Positions 1 through 5,186 of a DNA stretch of 6,909 nucleotides are shown here, in pieces. The translations under genes were made by a program, and so were the position numbers. The DNA comes from JAJPXI01 sp051867655 (GTDB lineage Bacteria; Bacillota; Clostridia; Oscillospirales; Oscillospiraceae), in NCBI GenBank assembly GCA_051867655.1, contig JBJDYV010000090.1, positions 1 through 6,909 on the forward strand. Direction: 5' to 3'. Under the pieces are notes generated by a model. That model had not been told where the DNA came from. It did no database searches and saw nothing but the letters and a program-made list of their open reading frames with translations. Numbering within the stretch: the stretch's first letter is position 1; the number at the start of each line of letters is the position of its first letter.

Positions 1-974
1 GCGCCGTGGGCATATTCCATCAGACAGTTGCGCACCAGATGGTTGGTGGCGGGAGTCTTGTATTTCATGCCCATGTACATTTTTCCGGACTTGATGGCGA
101 TGGCGTCGTCGCCTACGGAGAACCGCACGCCGATGTAGCGCACGTCGTCGCAGGATTCGGGGTCGGTGCCGTCGGTATTGGGACTGTCCTTGGGGGCTTC
201 TACCGCGATGTTATAGAAGTACACATGCTTGGAGAAGAAGGGATGGAAATTCCAGCAGGCGGAATTTCTGCCCAGAATGCCATGGAAGCAGATGTTTTCG
301 CACTGATTGAAGAAGACCAGCTTGGGGCGTCCGATCTTGCGGGTCTTTACGTTGTTCCACCAGGTGGAGTTGACAGCATTGCCGTCGATGACGCCCTGAC
401 CCACGATGGCGATGTCCTCGGCAAAGTGGGCGCTGATGAAGCTCTGGCGGCAGGGGAAGGGGTTGCCCTCCCAGGAGCTGACCTGGATTTCCTCTCCCGT
501 CACCGCGTCCTGGATCTCGCCGGGGAGCAGGGGATAGTGCTCCTCGCAGGTGTCGCCCAGCAGCACGGCGTTTTCCTTCAGCTCCAGGGTCATGTGGGAT
601 TTCAGCACCAGGGGCCGCACATAGTAGGTGCCGGCGGGGACCAGTACCCGGCCGCCCTTGGGGCACAGGTGGATGGCGCTCTGGATGGCATCTGTGTCGT
701 CGGTGGCTCCGTCGCCCACCGCACCGAAATCCCGGACATTGACGCAGCCGGTTTCGGTCAGAGTGGAAAAGCGAAGGCAATTTTCACCGATGGTCACAAC
801 ATACTCCGTTCCGGGGCACAGGTCGAACAGGGAAAAAACATTGGTGCGCACGCCCTTTAGGGCGGGCGCACCATTCACAGTTACGTCAAAGGCTTCTTCC
901 GCGTAATACGGGGATGTGTTTTCCAGTTCGAAGCAGGCGGAAACGGAGGAAACATACAGAATATGAAACTTCAT
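1..974 (-). CDS. GH28 family glycosidase (polygalacturonase-like), intracellular, 3' end outside window
   Basis: Predicted glycoside hydrolase of family 28, which hydrolyses alpha-galacturonosyl or related bonds in pectin backbones. The visible 324 codons are fully open from the ATG at 974 to the window edge. Residues 1-75 look like a fibronectin-III-type beta domain, as found in front of the catalytic domain of bacterial exo-polygalacturonases. The beta-helix begins at residues 78-94 (VNVRDFGAVGDG then TDDT). Family motifs follow: GQGVIDGN at 192-199, GRP at 215-217, FHPFF around H244, NTDG at 266-269, GDD at 288-290 and AHG with H323. The three catalytic aspartates would be D268, D289 and D290; the spacing from D268 to D289 matches the family. 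The usual GHG motif reads AHG here. There is no signal peptide, so it should act on imported oligosaccharides. Family members are usually about 450-520 aa, so roughly a third is missing. It starts 41 nt after the ATPase gene stop. Exact specificity (exo-galacturonosidase, rhamnogalacturonan or xylogalacturonan hydrolase) cannot be fixed from this. Confidence 0.93.
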   Translation of the reverse strand, partial: MKFHILYVSSVSACFELENTSPYYAEEAFDVTVNGAPALKGVRTNVFSLFDLCPGTEYVVTIGENCLRFSTLTETGCVNVRDFGAVGDGATDDTDAIQSAIHLCPKGGRVLVPAGTYYVRPLVLKSHMTLELKENAVLLGDTCEEHYPLLPGEIQDAVTGEEIQVSSWEGNPFPCRQSFISAHFAEDIAIVGQGVIDGNAVNSTWWNNVKTRKIGRPKLVFFNQCENICFHGILGRNSACWNFHPFFSKHVYFYNIAVEAPKDSPNTDGTDPESCDDVRYIGVRFSVGDDAIAIKSGKMYMGMKYKTPATNHLVRNCLMEYAHG

Positions 975-981
975 GTCCGAT

Positions 982-987
982 TCCTCA
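982..987 (-). promoter_or_regulatory. Ribosome binding site of the GH28 gene
   Basis: TGAGGA read on the minus strand lies 7 nt before the ATG at 974. It supports that start, and no upstream in-frame ATG competes with it. The 41-nt gap to the preceding ATPase stop holds no evident promoter or terminator, consistent with cotranscription. Confidence 0.7.
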
Positions 988-1015
988 CAGTTTGTTTTTG
1001 TGCTTGTGCGAACGA

Positions 1016-2119
1016 TTATTTTGCGGTCACCGGCTCCTCGTCCGTGATGACCATTTCGGTCTCGGCGTCGAACAGATAGGTGCTTTCCAGAGGGATGGAG
1101 AACACGATATCGCTGTCGGTCTCGGGGGTGTCGTGGGGGTTGACCTTCAGAATGGCGTTGTTGCTGCCGATGTTGACGTAGACGTTGGTGTTGTCGCCCA
1201 GCATTTCCGTCAGCTCCACATTGGCCTTCAGCACATGGGCGTTGTCCTGCTTGCCCAGCACCGCGGCTTCGGGACGGAAACCGAACTGGATCTCCTTGCC
1301 CTCGTACGCCTTGGCGTGGCTGCCCAGGTTTTTGGTGATGTCCAGCTTGATGCCGCCGATTTCCACGCAGCCGTTCTGCACCTTGCAGCGGATGAAGTTC
1401 ATGGGAGGCTCACCGATGAAGCCGGCCACGAAGAGGTTCACGGGCTTGAAGTACAGCTCGTAGGGGGTGCCAACCTGCTGGATCCGGCCTTCCTTCATGA
1501 TGACGATCCGGTCCGCCAGGGTCATGGCCTCGGTCTGGTCGTGGGTGACGTAGATGGTGGTGGCGCCGGTCTGACGGTGGATCTGGGCGATCTCGGCACG
1601 CATGGTAACACGCTGCTTGGCGTCCAGGTTACTCAGGGGCTCGTCCATCAGGAAGATGCCCACCTTCCGGATGATGGCACGGCCGACGGCGACACGCTGC
1701 CGCTGGCCGCCGGACAGAGCACGGGGCATACGGTCCAGGTAATCGGTCAGACCGAGGATGCTTGCCACATGCTTGACCTTCTCGTCGATGACATCGTCGT
1801 CAACGCCCTGAAGGGTCAGGCCAAAGGCCAGGTTGTCATATACGGACATCTGGGGATAGAGGGCGTAGCTCTGGAAGACCATGGCGATCTCCCGGTCCCG
1901 GGGGCTCTTGTCATTGGCATATTCCCCGTTAATCAGGAGTTCACCCTTACTGATATCCTCCAGACCGGCGATCATACGCAGGGTCGTGGATTTGCCGCAG
2001 CCTGAAGATCCAACGAAAACGATGAATTCACCCTTTTCGATCTCCAGGTTGAAGTCATGCACCGCATGAAAGCCGTTCGGATAAATCTTATTTATTCCTT
2101 TCAGCGTCAAATAAGCCAT
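1016..2119 (-). CDS. MalK/UgpC/MsmK-type sugar ABC transporter ATPase (second of two)
   Basis: Cytoplasmic ATP-binding subunit of a CUT1-type carbohydrate importer, 367 aa, a normal length for the family. Motifs in order: A-loop Tyr13, Walker A GSSGCGKST at 37-45, Q-loop Gln83, signature LSGGQ at 135-139, Walker B IFLMDE ending at Glu160, D-loop SNLD at 163-166, H-loop His193 in VTHDQTEA. The nucleotide-binding domain ends near residue 235 (FIGEPPMNF), followed by the OB-fold/TOBE regulatory domain typical of MalK, including FGFRPE at 279-284. All catalytic residues are present, so it should hydrolyse ATP. It is paralogous to the ATPase at 2931-4010, with motifs at the same residue numbers. 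The ATG at 2119 is preceded by AAAGGAG; the frame stays open upstream to the gap, but the ribosome binding site favours this start. It precedes the GH28 gene, which suggests supply of its substrate. The exact sugar cannot be read from the ATPase. Confidence 0.96.
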   Translation of the reverse strand: MAYLTLKGINKIYPNGFHAVHDFNLEIEKGEFIVFVGSSGCGKSTTLRMIAGLEDISKGELLINGEYANDKSPRDREIAMVFQSYALYPQMSVYDNLAFGLTLQGVDDDVIDEKVKHVASILGLTDYLDRMPRALSGGQRQRVAVGRAIIRKVGIFLMDEPLSNLDAKQRVTMRAEIAQIHRQTGATTIYVTHDQTEAMTLADRIVIMKEGRIQQVGTPYELYFKPVNLFVAGFIGEPPMNFIRCKVQNGCVEIGGIKLDITKNLGSHAKAYEGKEIQFGFRPEAAVLGKQDNAHVLKANVELTEMLGDNTNVYVNIGSNNAILKVNPHDTPETDSDIVFSIPLESTYLFDAETEMVITDEEPVTAK

Positions 2120-2128
2120 ATTCCGATA

Positions 2129-2135
2129 CTCCTTT
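2129..2135 (-). promoter_or_regulatory. Ribosome binding site of the second ATPase gene
   Basis: AAAGGAG on the minus strand, 9 nt before the ATG at 2119. It decides the start, because the same reading frame is open back to the assembly gap and contains no other ATG. Confidence 0.75.
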
Positions 2136-2157
2136 AAAACAAGTCGATAATCTATGG

Positions 2158-2182
2158 GGTTCCTTGGGAAAAGGCCCGAACC
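2158..2182 (-). other. Small GC-rich stem-loop between the gap and the second ATPase
   Basis: GGTTC (2158-2162) pairs with GAACC (2178-2182), and GGG (2166-2168) pairs with CCC (2175-2177), leaving a 3-nt bulge and a 6-nt loop. It sits 38 nt upstream of the ATPase start. No T-run follows on the minus strand, so it does not look like an intrinsic terminator. It may be an intercistronic processing or stabilising hairpin, or chance. On the minus strand, one frame from 2187 is open and ends with TAG at 2154-2152; this could be the tail of a gene hidden in the gap, but 11 codons are not enough to say so. Confidence 0.3.
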
Positions 2183-2187
2183 AGAGT

Positions 2188-2287
2188 NNNNNNNNNNNNN
2201 NNNNNNNNNNNNNNNNNNNNNNNNNNNNNNNNNNNNNNNNNNNNNNNNNNNNNNNNNNNNNNNNNNNNNNNNNNNNNNNNNNNNNNN
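2188..2287. other. Assembly gap: 100 Ns
   Basis: A run of exactly 100 Ns, the conventional placeholder for a scaffold gap of unknown size. The true distance between the flanking pieces may be much larger than 100 bp. A gene begins just before it in the transcription direction (2319), and the second ATPase begins 68 nt after it. The expected permease genes of this transporter could therefore be missing here. Nothing inside the gap can be annotated. Confidence 0.98.
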
Positions 2288-2319
2288 GTCTTACCCGTGT
2301 TTTTTGCTTTTTTATCCAT
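2288..2319 (-). CDS. Start of an unidentified protein running into the assembly gap
   Basis: On the minus strand an ATG at 2319 opens the frame MDKKAKNTGK and continues into the Ns. It starts 33 nt after the stop of the 191-aa membrane protein gene, in the same direction. The Lys-rich, A-rich beginning is like the cytoplasmic N-terminus of many Bacillota membrane proteins, including MalF-type permeases, and a permease is the subunit otherwise missing from this operon. That identity is inference from position. The start is uncertain because no clear ribosome binding site precedes it; the upstream bases read CTAGCGCAACAAGTACA. Only ten full codons are visible, so no family can be assigned. Confidence 0.45.
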
Positions 2320-2352
2320 TGTACTTGTTGCGCTAGAGGGAGGGATGACCGA

Positions 2353-2928
2353 TTACTCTTCGATCTCGATCTGTCCCATGGAGCCGTTGTCCTCGACCGT
2401 GATGGAGGTGTTGATCTTCTTGAGCAGCTTGCTGTAGACGGGCAGCAGCACCACCAGAACCGCGGTGACCACCATCATGATAATATGGGTGTTGAGCATA
2501 TTATAAGCATTGGCAATGTAGATGGTGGTGTCGTTCAGCACGATGGGGCTTTCCGCACGGGTCAGCGCCGCATAGATCGCGTTCATGTAGTGATTGTCGC
2601 AGAAGAGGATAATGGCGAACATGATAAACATCAGGACGACCATCGGAACGTTTGCTTTCTTGCGGCGGGGGAACGCGTTCATCATGCACACCAGACTCAG
2701 CAGGGAGAACAGCATGATGCAGAACTGGGACAGGCCCATGCCGGTGCCCTGGATCTTCGCGGTGGTATCCGACATATCCGTCAGGTTGAGGGAGTACACC
2801 AGGAAGGACAGGAGCAGCATCAGAAGCGGAATGTACTGGGGGTTCCGCTTGAGGCCAACCAGGAATTTCCGGAAGGCTTCCTTAATCCTGGCGCCAAAGC
2901 CAAGTTTCGTTTTTGTTTTCGCGCTCAT
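2353..2928 (-). CDS. Small four-segment membrane protein of unknown family (191 aa)
   Basis: I do not recognise a family. The 191-aa protein has a basic N-terminus (residues 1-30, rich in Lys and Arg) and four hydrophobic segments at about 32-48, 66-84, 94-111 and 146-168. The loop between segments 2 and 3 is basic (PRRKKAN, 87-93), and the C-terminal tail starts KLLKKIN and ends acidic (IEIEE). By the positive-inside rule both ends are cytoplasmic. The loop between segments 3 and 4 (about 112-145) would be outside and is polar. There is no EAA-type ATPase-contact loop, so it does not look like a MalF/MalG permease. The start is firm: GGAGG lies 7 nt upstream, inside the last codons of the preceding ATPase gene, and only 2 nt separate the two genes. 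It is clearly part of the transporter operon, as an accessory or atypical membrane subunit. It shares size class and topology with the proteins at 4024-4512 and 4509-5102. Confidence 0.88.
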   Translation of the reverse strand: MSAKTKTKLGFGARIKEAFRKFLVGLKRNPQYIPLLMLLLSFLVYSLNLTDMSDTTAKIQGTGMGLSQFCIMLFSLLSLVCMMNAFPRRKKANVPMVVLMFIMFAIILFCDNHYMNAIYAALTRAESPIVLNDTTIYIANAYNMLNTHIIMMVVTAVLVVLLPVYSKLLKKINTSITVEDNGSMGQIEIEE

Positions 2929-2930
2929 GC

Positions 2931-4010
2931 TTACGCCTCCATTCTGATGGCATTGGTGGTTTCCTTGTCAAAGAAGTGCTTCTTTGTAATGGAAATCGAA
3001 ACAACGTCGTCTGCCTTGTAGTCGCACCAGCCGTTCAGCTTACAGGTGATCCGCTCGCCCTGTCCGGCCTGACCGATGTGGCCGTGGACCAGGGTATTCA
3101 TGCCCAGGTTCTCGTTGGTCTGGACCTTCATGGCGAAGTCCGTACCCACGGCGGTGTCCTCAGGACGGAAGCCCAGGACGATCTCCTTGCCGGTATAGGG
3201 GGCAAGGGTCTTCTTCTCGGCAGGCGTCAGGGCCAGAGTGAAATGCTTGGCAACCAGCTTGTCGGCCTCGACTCTGGCATCAATGAAATTCATAGGCGGC
3301 AGGCCGATGAAGCTTGCGACAAAAAGGTTGGCGGGAGTATCGTACAGCTCCAGAGGCGTGCCAATCTGCTGCACATGACCCATGGACATACAAACGATCC
3401 GGTCTGCCAGCGTCAGAGCCTCGGTCTGGTCGTGGGTAACGTAGAGCATGGTGGCGTTCAGGCGCTTGTGCAGGAGGAGGATCTCTCTTCTGGTGGCGCT
3501 TCTCAGTTTCGCGTCCAGGTTACTCAAGGGCTCGTCAAACAGGAACAGCTGGGGGTTCCGGACAATGGAACGGCCCATGGCGACACGCTGGCGCTGACCG
3601 CCGGAGAGCTGAGCAGGCTTCTTGTTGAGCTGCTCCGTCAGGCCAAGGACTTCGGCAGCCGCCAAAACCTTTTTGTGGATCACGTTGGGATCTTCTTTGC
3701 GCAGTGTCAGAGAGAAAGCCATGTTTTCGTAAATGGTCATGTGGCCGTACAGGGCGTAGTTCTGGAAAACCATGGCGATGTCCCGGTCCTTGGCGGGGGC
3801 GTCGGTGACGTCCTTGCCGTTGAGCAGCATCTTGCCCCGGGTGATATCTTCCAGACCAGCGACCATTCTCAGAGTGGTCGACTTTCCGCAGCCGGAGGGA
3901 CCGACCAGGACGATAAGCTCTCCGTCTTTCACGTCGAGATTAAAGTCATATACGGCCTGAACATTGTTGTCATAGACTTTTTCTAAATGCTGTAAGCTCA
4001 GTTCTGCCAT
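2931..4010 (-). CDS. MalK/UgpC/MsmK-type sugar ABC transporter ATPase (first of two)
   Basis: Cytoplasmic ATP-binding subunit of a CUT1-type sugar importer, 359 aa. A-loop Tyr13, Walker A GPSGCGKST at 37-45, Q-loop Gln83, LSGGQ at 135-139, Walker B LFLFDE ending at Glu160, D-loop SNLD at 163-166 and H-loop His193 are all intact. The C-terminal OB/TOBE regulatory domain runs from about residue 236 (LPPMNF) and contains LGFRPED at 279-285. It is flanked on both sides by small unrecognised membrane proteins: the 162-aa gene ends 13 nt before it and the 191-aa gene starts 2 nt after it. The ATG at 4010 has GAGG 9 nt upstream, overlapping the end of the preceding gene. Together with the ATPase at 1016-2119 it could form a heterodimer, or each could serve a separate permease pair. 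Both have full active sites, so neither looks like a degenerate partner. Confidence 0.96.
   Translation of the reverse strand: MAELSLQHLEKVYDNNVQAVYDFNLDVKDGELIVLVGPSGCGKSTTLRMVAGLEDITRGKMLLNGKDVTDAPAKDRDIAMVFQNYALYGHMTIYENMAFSLTLRKEDPNVIHKKVLAAAEVLGLTEQLNKKPAQLSGGQRQRVAMGRSIVRNPQLFLFDEPLSNLDAKLRSATRREILLLHKRLNATMLYVTHDQTEALTLADRIVCMSMGHVQQIGTPLELYDTPANLFVASFIGLPPMNFIDARVEADKLVAKHFTLALTPAEKKTLAPYTGKEIVLGFRPEDTAVGTDFAMKVQTNENLGMNTLVHGHIGQAGQGERITCKLNGWCDYKADDVVSISITKKHFFDKETTNAIRMEA
2936..2940 (-). promoter_or_regulatory. Ribosome binding site of the 191-aa gene, inside the ATPase coding end
   Basis: GGAGG on the minus strand lies within the last two sense codons (ATG GAG GCG TAA context) of the ATPase gene, 7 nt before the ATG at 2928. 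The arrangement suggests translational coupling of the ATPase and the membrane protein, hence a matched expression level. Confidence 0.75.
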
Positions 4011-4019
4011 AACAATCTA

Positions 4020-4023
4020 CCTC
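4020..4023 (-). promoter_or_regulatory. Ribosome binding site of the first ATPase gene
   Basis: GAGG on the minus strand, 9 nt before the ATG at 4010, immediately after the TGA stop (4026-4024) of the 162-aa gene. The spacing is slightly long but acceptable. Confidence 0.6.
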
Positions 4024-4512
4024 TCATGCGGATTTTTCTATGGAACGCATGTAATCAGCCAGGGTCTTGTTATTGCGATAGCTGATCACCGCAGCGGCAA
4101 TGCAGCAAACCGCGGACACTGCCAGACACACGATCGCATAGAGATACTTTCCATCGCCCATGGCGGGCACTTCCACGCCGTTCACAGCGACCAGAGCGGA
4201 GTGAGCCCTTGTAGGCAGATAGAATATACGGACGAATTGCATCACGCCGATCACGATCAGCATGCCGGTGTAGCCGGTTTTGCGGTTCTTCACGCCTTCG
4301 GATGCCAGGAACGCAGACAGCAGGAAAAGAAGATTATAGATGATGGAAGCGCCGATCACCCAGTTGTAGTAGTAGGAGCCTACATCCAGCTGGTAGACAG
4401 CCACAAAGTACAGCGCGTCCAGGACGATGGCGAGAAGGACCAGATTGGAGGACAGGGAATCCTTGGTATAGCGCATACGGTCTTTCTTGATAAGCAGCTC
4501 TTCCTGAGTCAT
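4024..4512 (-). CDS. Small four-segment membrane protein of unknown family (162 aa)
   Basis: Not recognised. The 162-aa protein has a charged N-terminus (LLIKKDRMRYTK, residues 6-17) and four hydrophobic segments at about 22-42, 50-72, 81-99 and 123-144. The loop between segments 2 and 3 is basic (VKNRKTG, 74-80). The loop between segments 3 and 4 (about 100-122) would be outside, and the tail (SYRNNKTLADYMRSIEK) is cytoplasmic. It has no signal peptide, enzymatic motif or EAA permease loop. Its ATG overlaps the TGA of the upstream 197-aa gene (ATGA at 4512-4509), and GGAGG lies 7 nt upstream, so the start is firm and the two are translationally coupled. Coupling of this kind is common for proteins made in equal amounts, so the two may form a complex. 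It precedes an ATPase gene by 13 nt. A role as a transporter accessory subunit is inference from context. Confidence 0.88.
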   Translation of the reverse strand: MTQEELLIKKDRMRYTKDSLSSNLVLLAIVLDALYFVAVYQLDVGSYYYNWVIGASIIYNLLFLLSAFLASEGVKNRKTGYTGMLIVIGVMQFVRIFYLPTRAHSALVAVNGVEVPAMGDGKYLYAIVCLAVSAVCCIAAAVISYRNNKTLADYMRSIEKSA

Positions 4513-5102
4513 ACTGCTACCTCCTTCCCTTCCGCGATGAGCTGCTGCTCACCGCGCATCATGGCGACTTTCCAAACCGTGTTGCCGATCAGGGCAGCCA
4601 CGGACAGTACCGCGATCAATGCCACGAAATAGTGCAGATCCAGCCAGAAGGTGGATTCAATATAGGTCTTGCCCCACTGCTCCGCGAAGCTCTTCAGTGC
4701 CTCGAAATCCACGGTGGTCAGGTACTGGGTCTTGAAAGCGGAGATCTGAATGTGGGACCAGACGGTGACGCCCAGGGTCGCAACGCTGTACGCTCCCACA
4801 GCAACGTAGTTGCCGATGTAATATCTTCTGCGGATCTGGGTGTTGGTGATCATGAGCAGGCAGGCCAGCAGGATCAGACCAATGCTCAGATTGACGAACA
4901 ATTTGTTGAAGTCCTGCATATCATAGTAGATAATCGAGCCGGGAACAAAGGTCTGTGTCAGATCATTGGGGTTCATCATGGTGGGATACAGACTGTCGTA
5001 GATGTCCGTCATGATGCCCAGGGCATACAGGAACGAAATAGCGGCTGCGATTATGGAAAACAGACATGCAAATTTTTGAAAGCGCAACTGTTTTTTATAC
5101 AT
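4509..5102 (-). CDS. Small four-segment membrane protein of unknown family (197 aa)
   Basis: Not recognised. The 197-aa protein starts with a basic cytoplasmic stretch (MYKKQLRFQK) and has hydrophobic segments at about 12-32, 66-86, 95-116 and 154-178. A basic RRRY turn lies at 91-94 between segments 2 and 3. The two outside loops, about 33-65 and 117-153, are polar and rich in aromatic residues. The C-terminus is charged and cytoplasmic. It lacks a MalF/MalG-type EAA loop and is too short for one. The ATG at 5102 is chosen because GGGGAGG lies 5 nt upstream; a longer reading would need a TTG at 5159, without a good ribosome binding site and within inverted repeats. It is the first gene after the solute-binding protein, 131 nt downstream, and overlaps the 162-aa gene by 4 nt. 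The position usually held by a permease is filled by this protein, but its function is unknown. Confidence 0.88.
   Translation of the reverse strand: MYKKQLRFQKFACLFSIIAAAISFLYALGIMTDIYDSLYPTMMNPNDLTQTFVPGSIIYYDMQDFNKLFVNLSIGLILLACLLMITNTQIRRRYYIGNYVAVGAYSVATLGVTVWSHIQISAFKTQYLTTVDFEALKSFAEQWGKTYIESTFWLDLHYFVALIAVLSVAALIGNTVWKVAMMRGEQQLIAEGKEVAV
4520..4524 (-). promoter_or_regulatory. Ribosome binding site of the 162-aa gene, with ATGA stop-start overlap
   Basis: GGAGG on the minus strand lies inside the 3' codons of the 197-aa gene, 7 nt before the ATG at 4512. The stop of the upstream gene (TGA, 4511-4509) overlaps that ATG, the classic layout for translational coupling. Confidence 0.8.
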
Positions 5103-5107
5103 AATGA

Positions 5108-5114
5108 CCTCCCC
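5108..5114 (-). promoter_or_regulatory. Ribosome binding site of the 197-aa gene
   Basis: GGGGAGG on the minus strand, 5 nt before the ATG at 5102. This decides the start of the 197-aa protein. A GAGG in this site (minus 5111-5108) can pair with CCTC (minus 5121-5118) across a 6-nt loop, so the site may be partly hidden in a small helix. Confidence 0.8.
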
Positions 5115-5121
5115 GTTGAGG

Positions 5122-5152
5122 GCAGCTCCCACTCCTGTGGACGGGACGCTGC
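5122..5152 (-). repeat. Interrupted 12-bp hairpin just upstream of the 197-aa gene ribosome binding site
   Basis: Three successive complementary blocks nest around a 3-nt loop: GCAGC (5122-5126) with GCTGC (5148-5152), TCCC (5127-5130) with GGGA (5143-5146), and TCC (5133-5135) with GGA (5139-5141). They are interrupted only by 1-2 nt bulges. In the transcript the structure would end 7 nt before the Shine-Dalgarno run. It is in non-coding sequence. It could protect the downstream message after processing or tune translation; there is no T-run, so it is not a terminator. Confidence 0.55.
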
Positions 5153-5167
5153 AAATCAACTGATTTG
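5152..5167. promoter_or_regulatory. 7-2-7 dyad, possible operator
   Basis: CAAATCA (5152-5158) and TGATTTG (5161-5167) are perfect inverted copies separated by 2 bp. The AT-rich dyad sits in an otherwise GC-rich intergenic region, between two RNA-like hairpins. The short spacer makes it better suited as a DNA site for a dimeric regulator than as an RNA loop. I do not recognise the consensus, and it does not fit a CcpA cre site. No promoter elements are evident next to it, so regulation here is speculative. Confidence 0.35.
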
Positions 5168-5186
5168 GAAAAGGTTTCCCGCGGTG

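Noticed and set aside
211..780. Minus-strand open frame of 189 codons inside the GH28 gene
   Set aside because: Another frame of the same strand; Arg-, Pro- and His-rich low-complexity product typical of a shifted frame of a GC-rich gene.
6..860. Long open frame on the plus strand opposite the GH28 gene
   Set aside because: It lies entirely antisense to a gene with clear GH28 motifs; its Gly-, Val- and Asp-rich product has no recognisable domain. GC-rich codon bias keeps the opposite frame open.
914..2005. Plus-strand open frame of 363 codons opposite the second ATPase
   Set aside because: Antisense to a complete MalK-type ATPase with every motif intact. A similar antisense frame lies opposite the first ATPase, as expected from shared codon pattern, not from a gene.
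2334..2346. AGAGGGAGGG followed by ATG on the plus strand
   Set aside because: It looks like a ribosome binding site, but the frame from ATG 2344 is short and runs antisense through the 191-aa gene.
2164..3021. Plus-strand open frame crossing the Ns
   Set aside because: It is open only because the Ns cannot contain a stop, and the remainder is antisense to the 191-aa membrane-protein gene.
2913..3986. Plus-strand open frame of 357 codons opposite the first ATPase
   Set aside because: Same explanation as the frame opposite the second ATPase; no ribosome binding site or domain of its own.
4024..5102. The two small membrane proteins as the MalF/MalG permease pair
   Set aside because: They are too short, have four rather than six segments, and lack an EAA-type loop.
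5103..5159. Extension of the 197-aa protein to a TTG at 5159
   Set aside because: The extra 19 residues overlap the dyad and hairpin and are not hydrophobic or signal-like; the ATG at 5102 has a strong GGGGAGG at good spacing.
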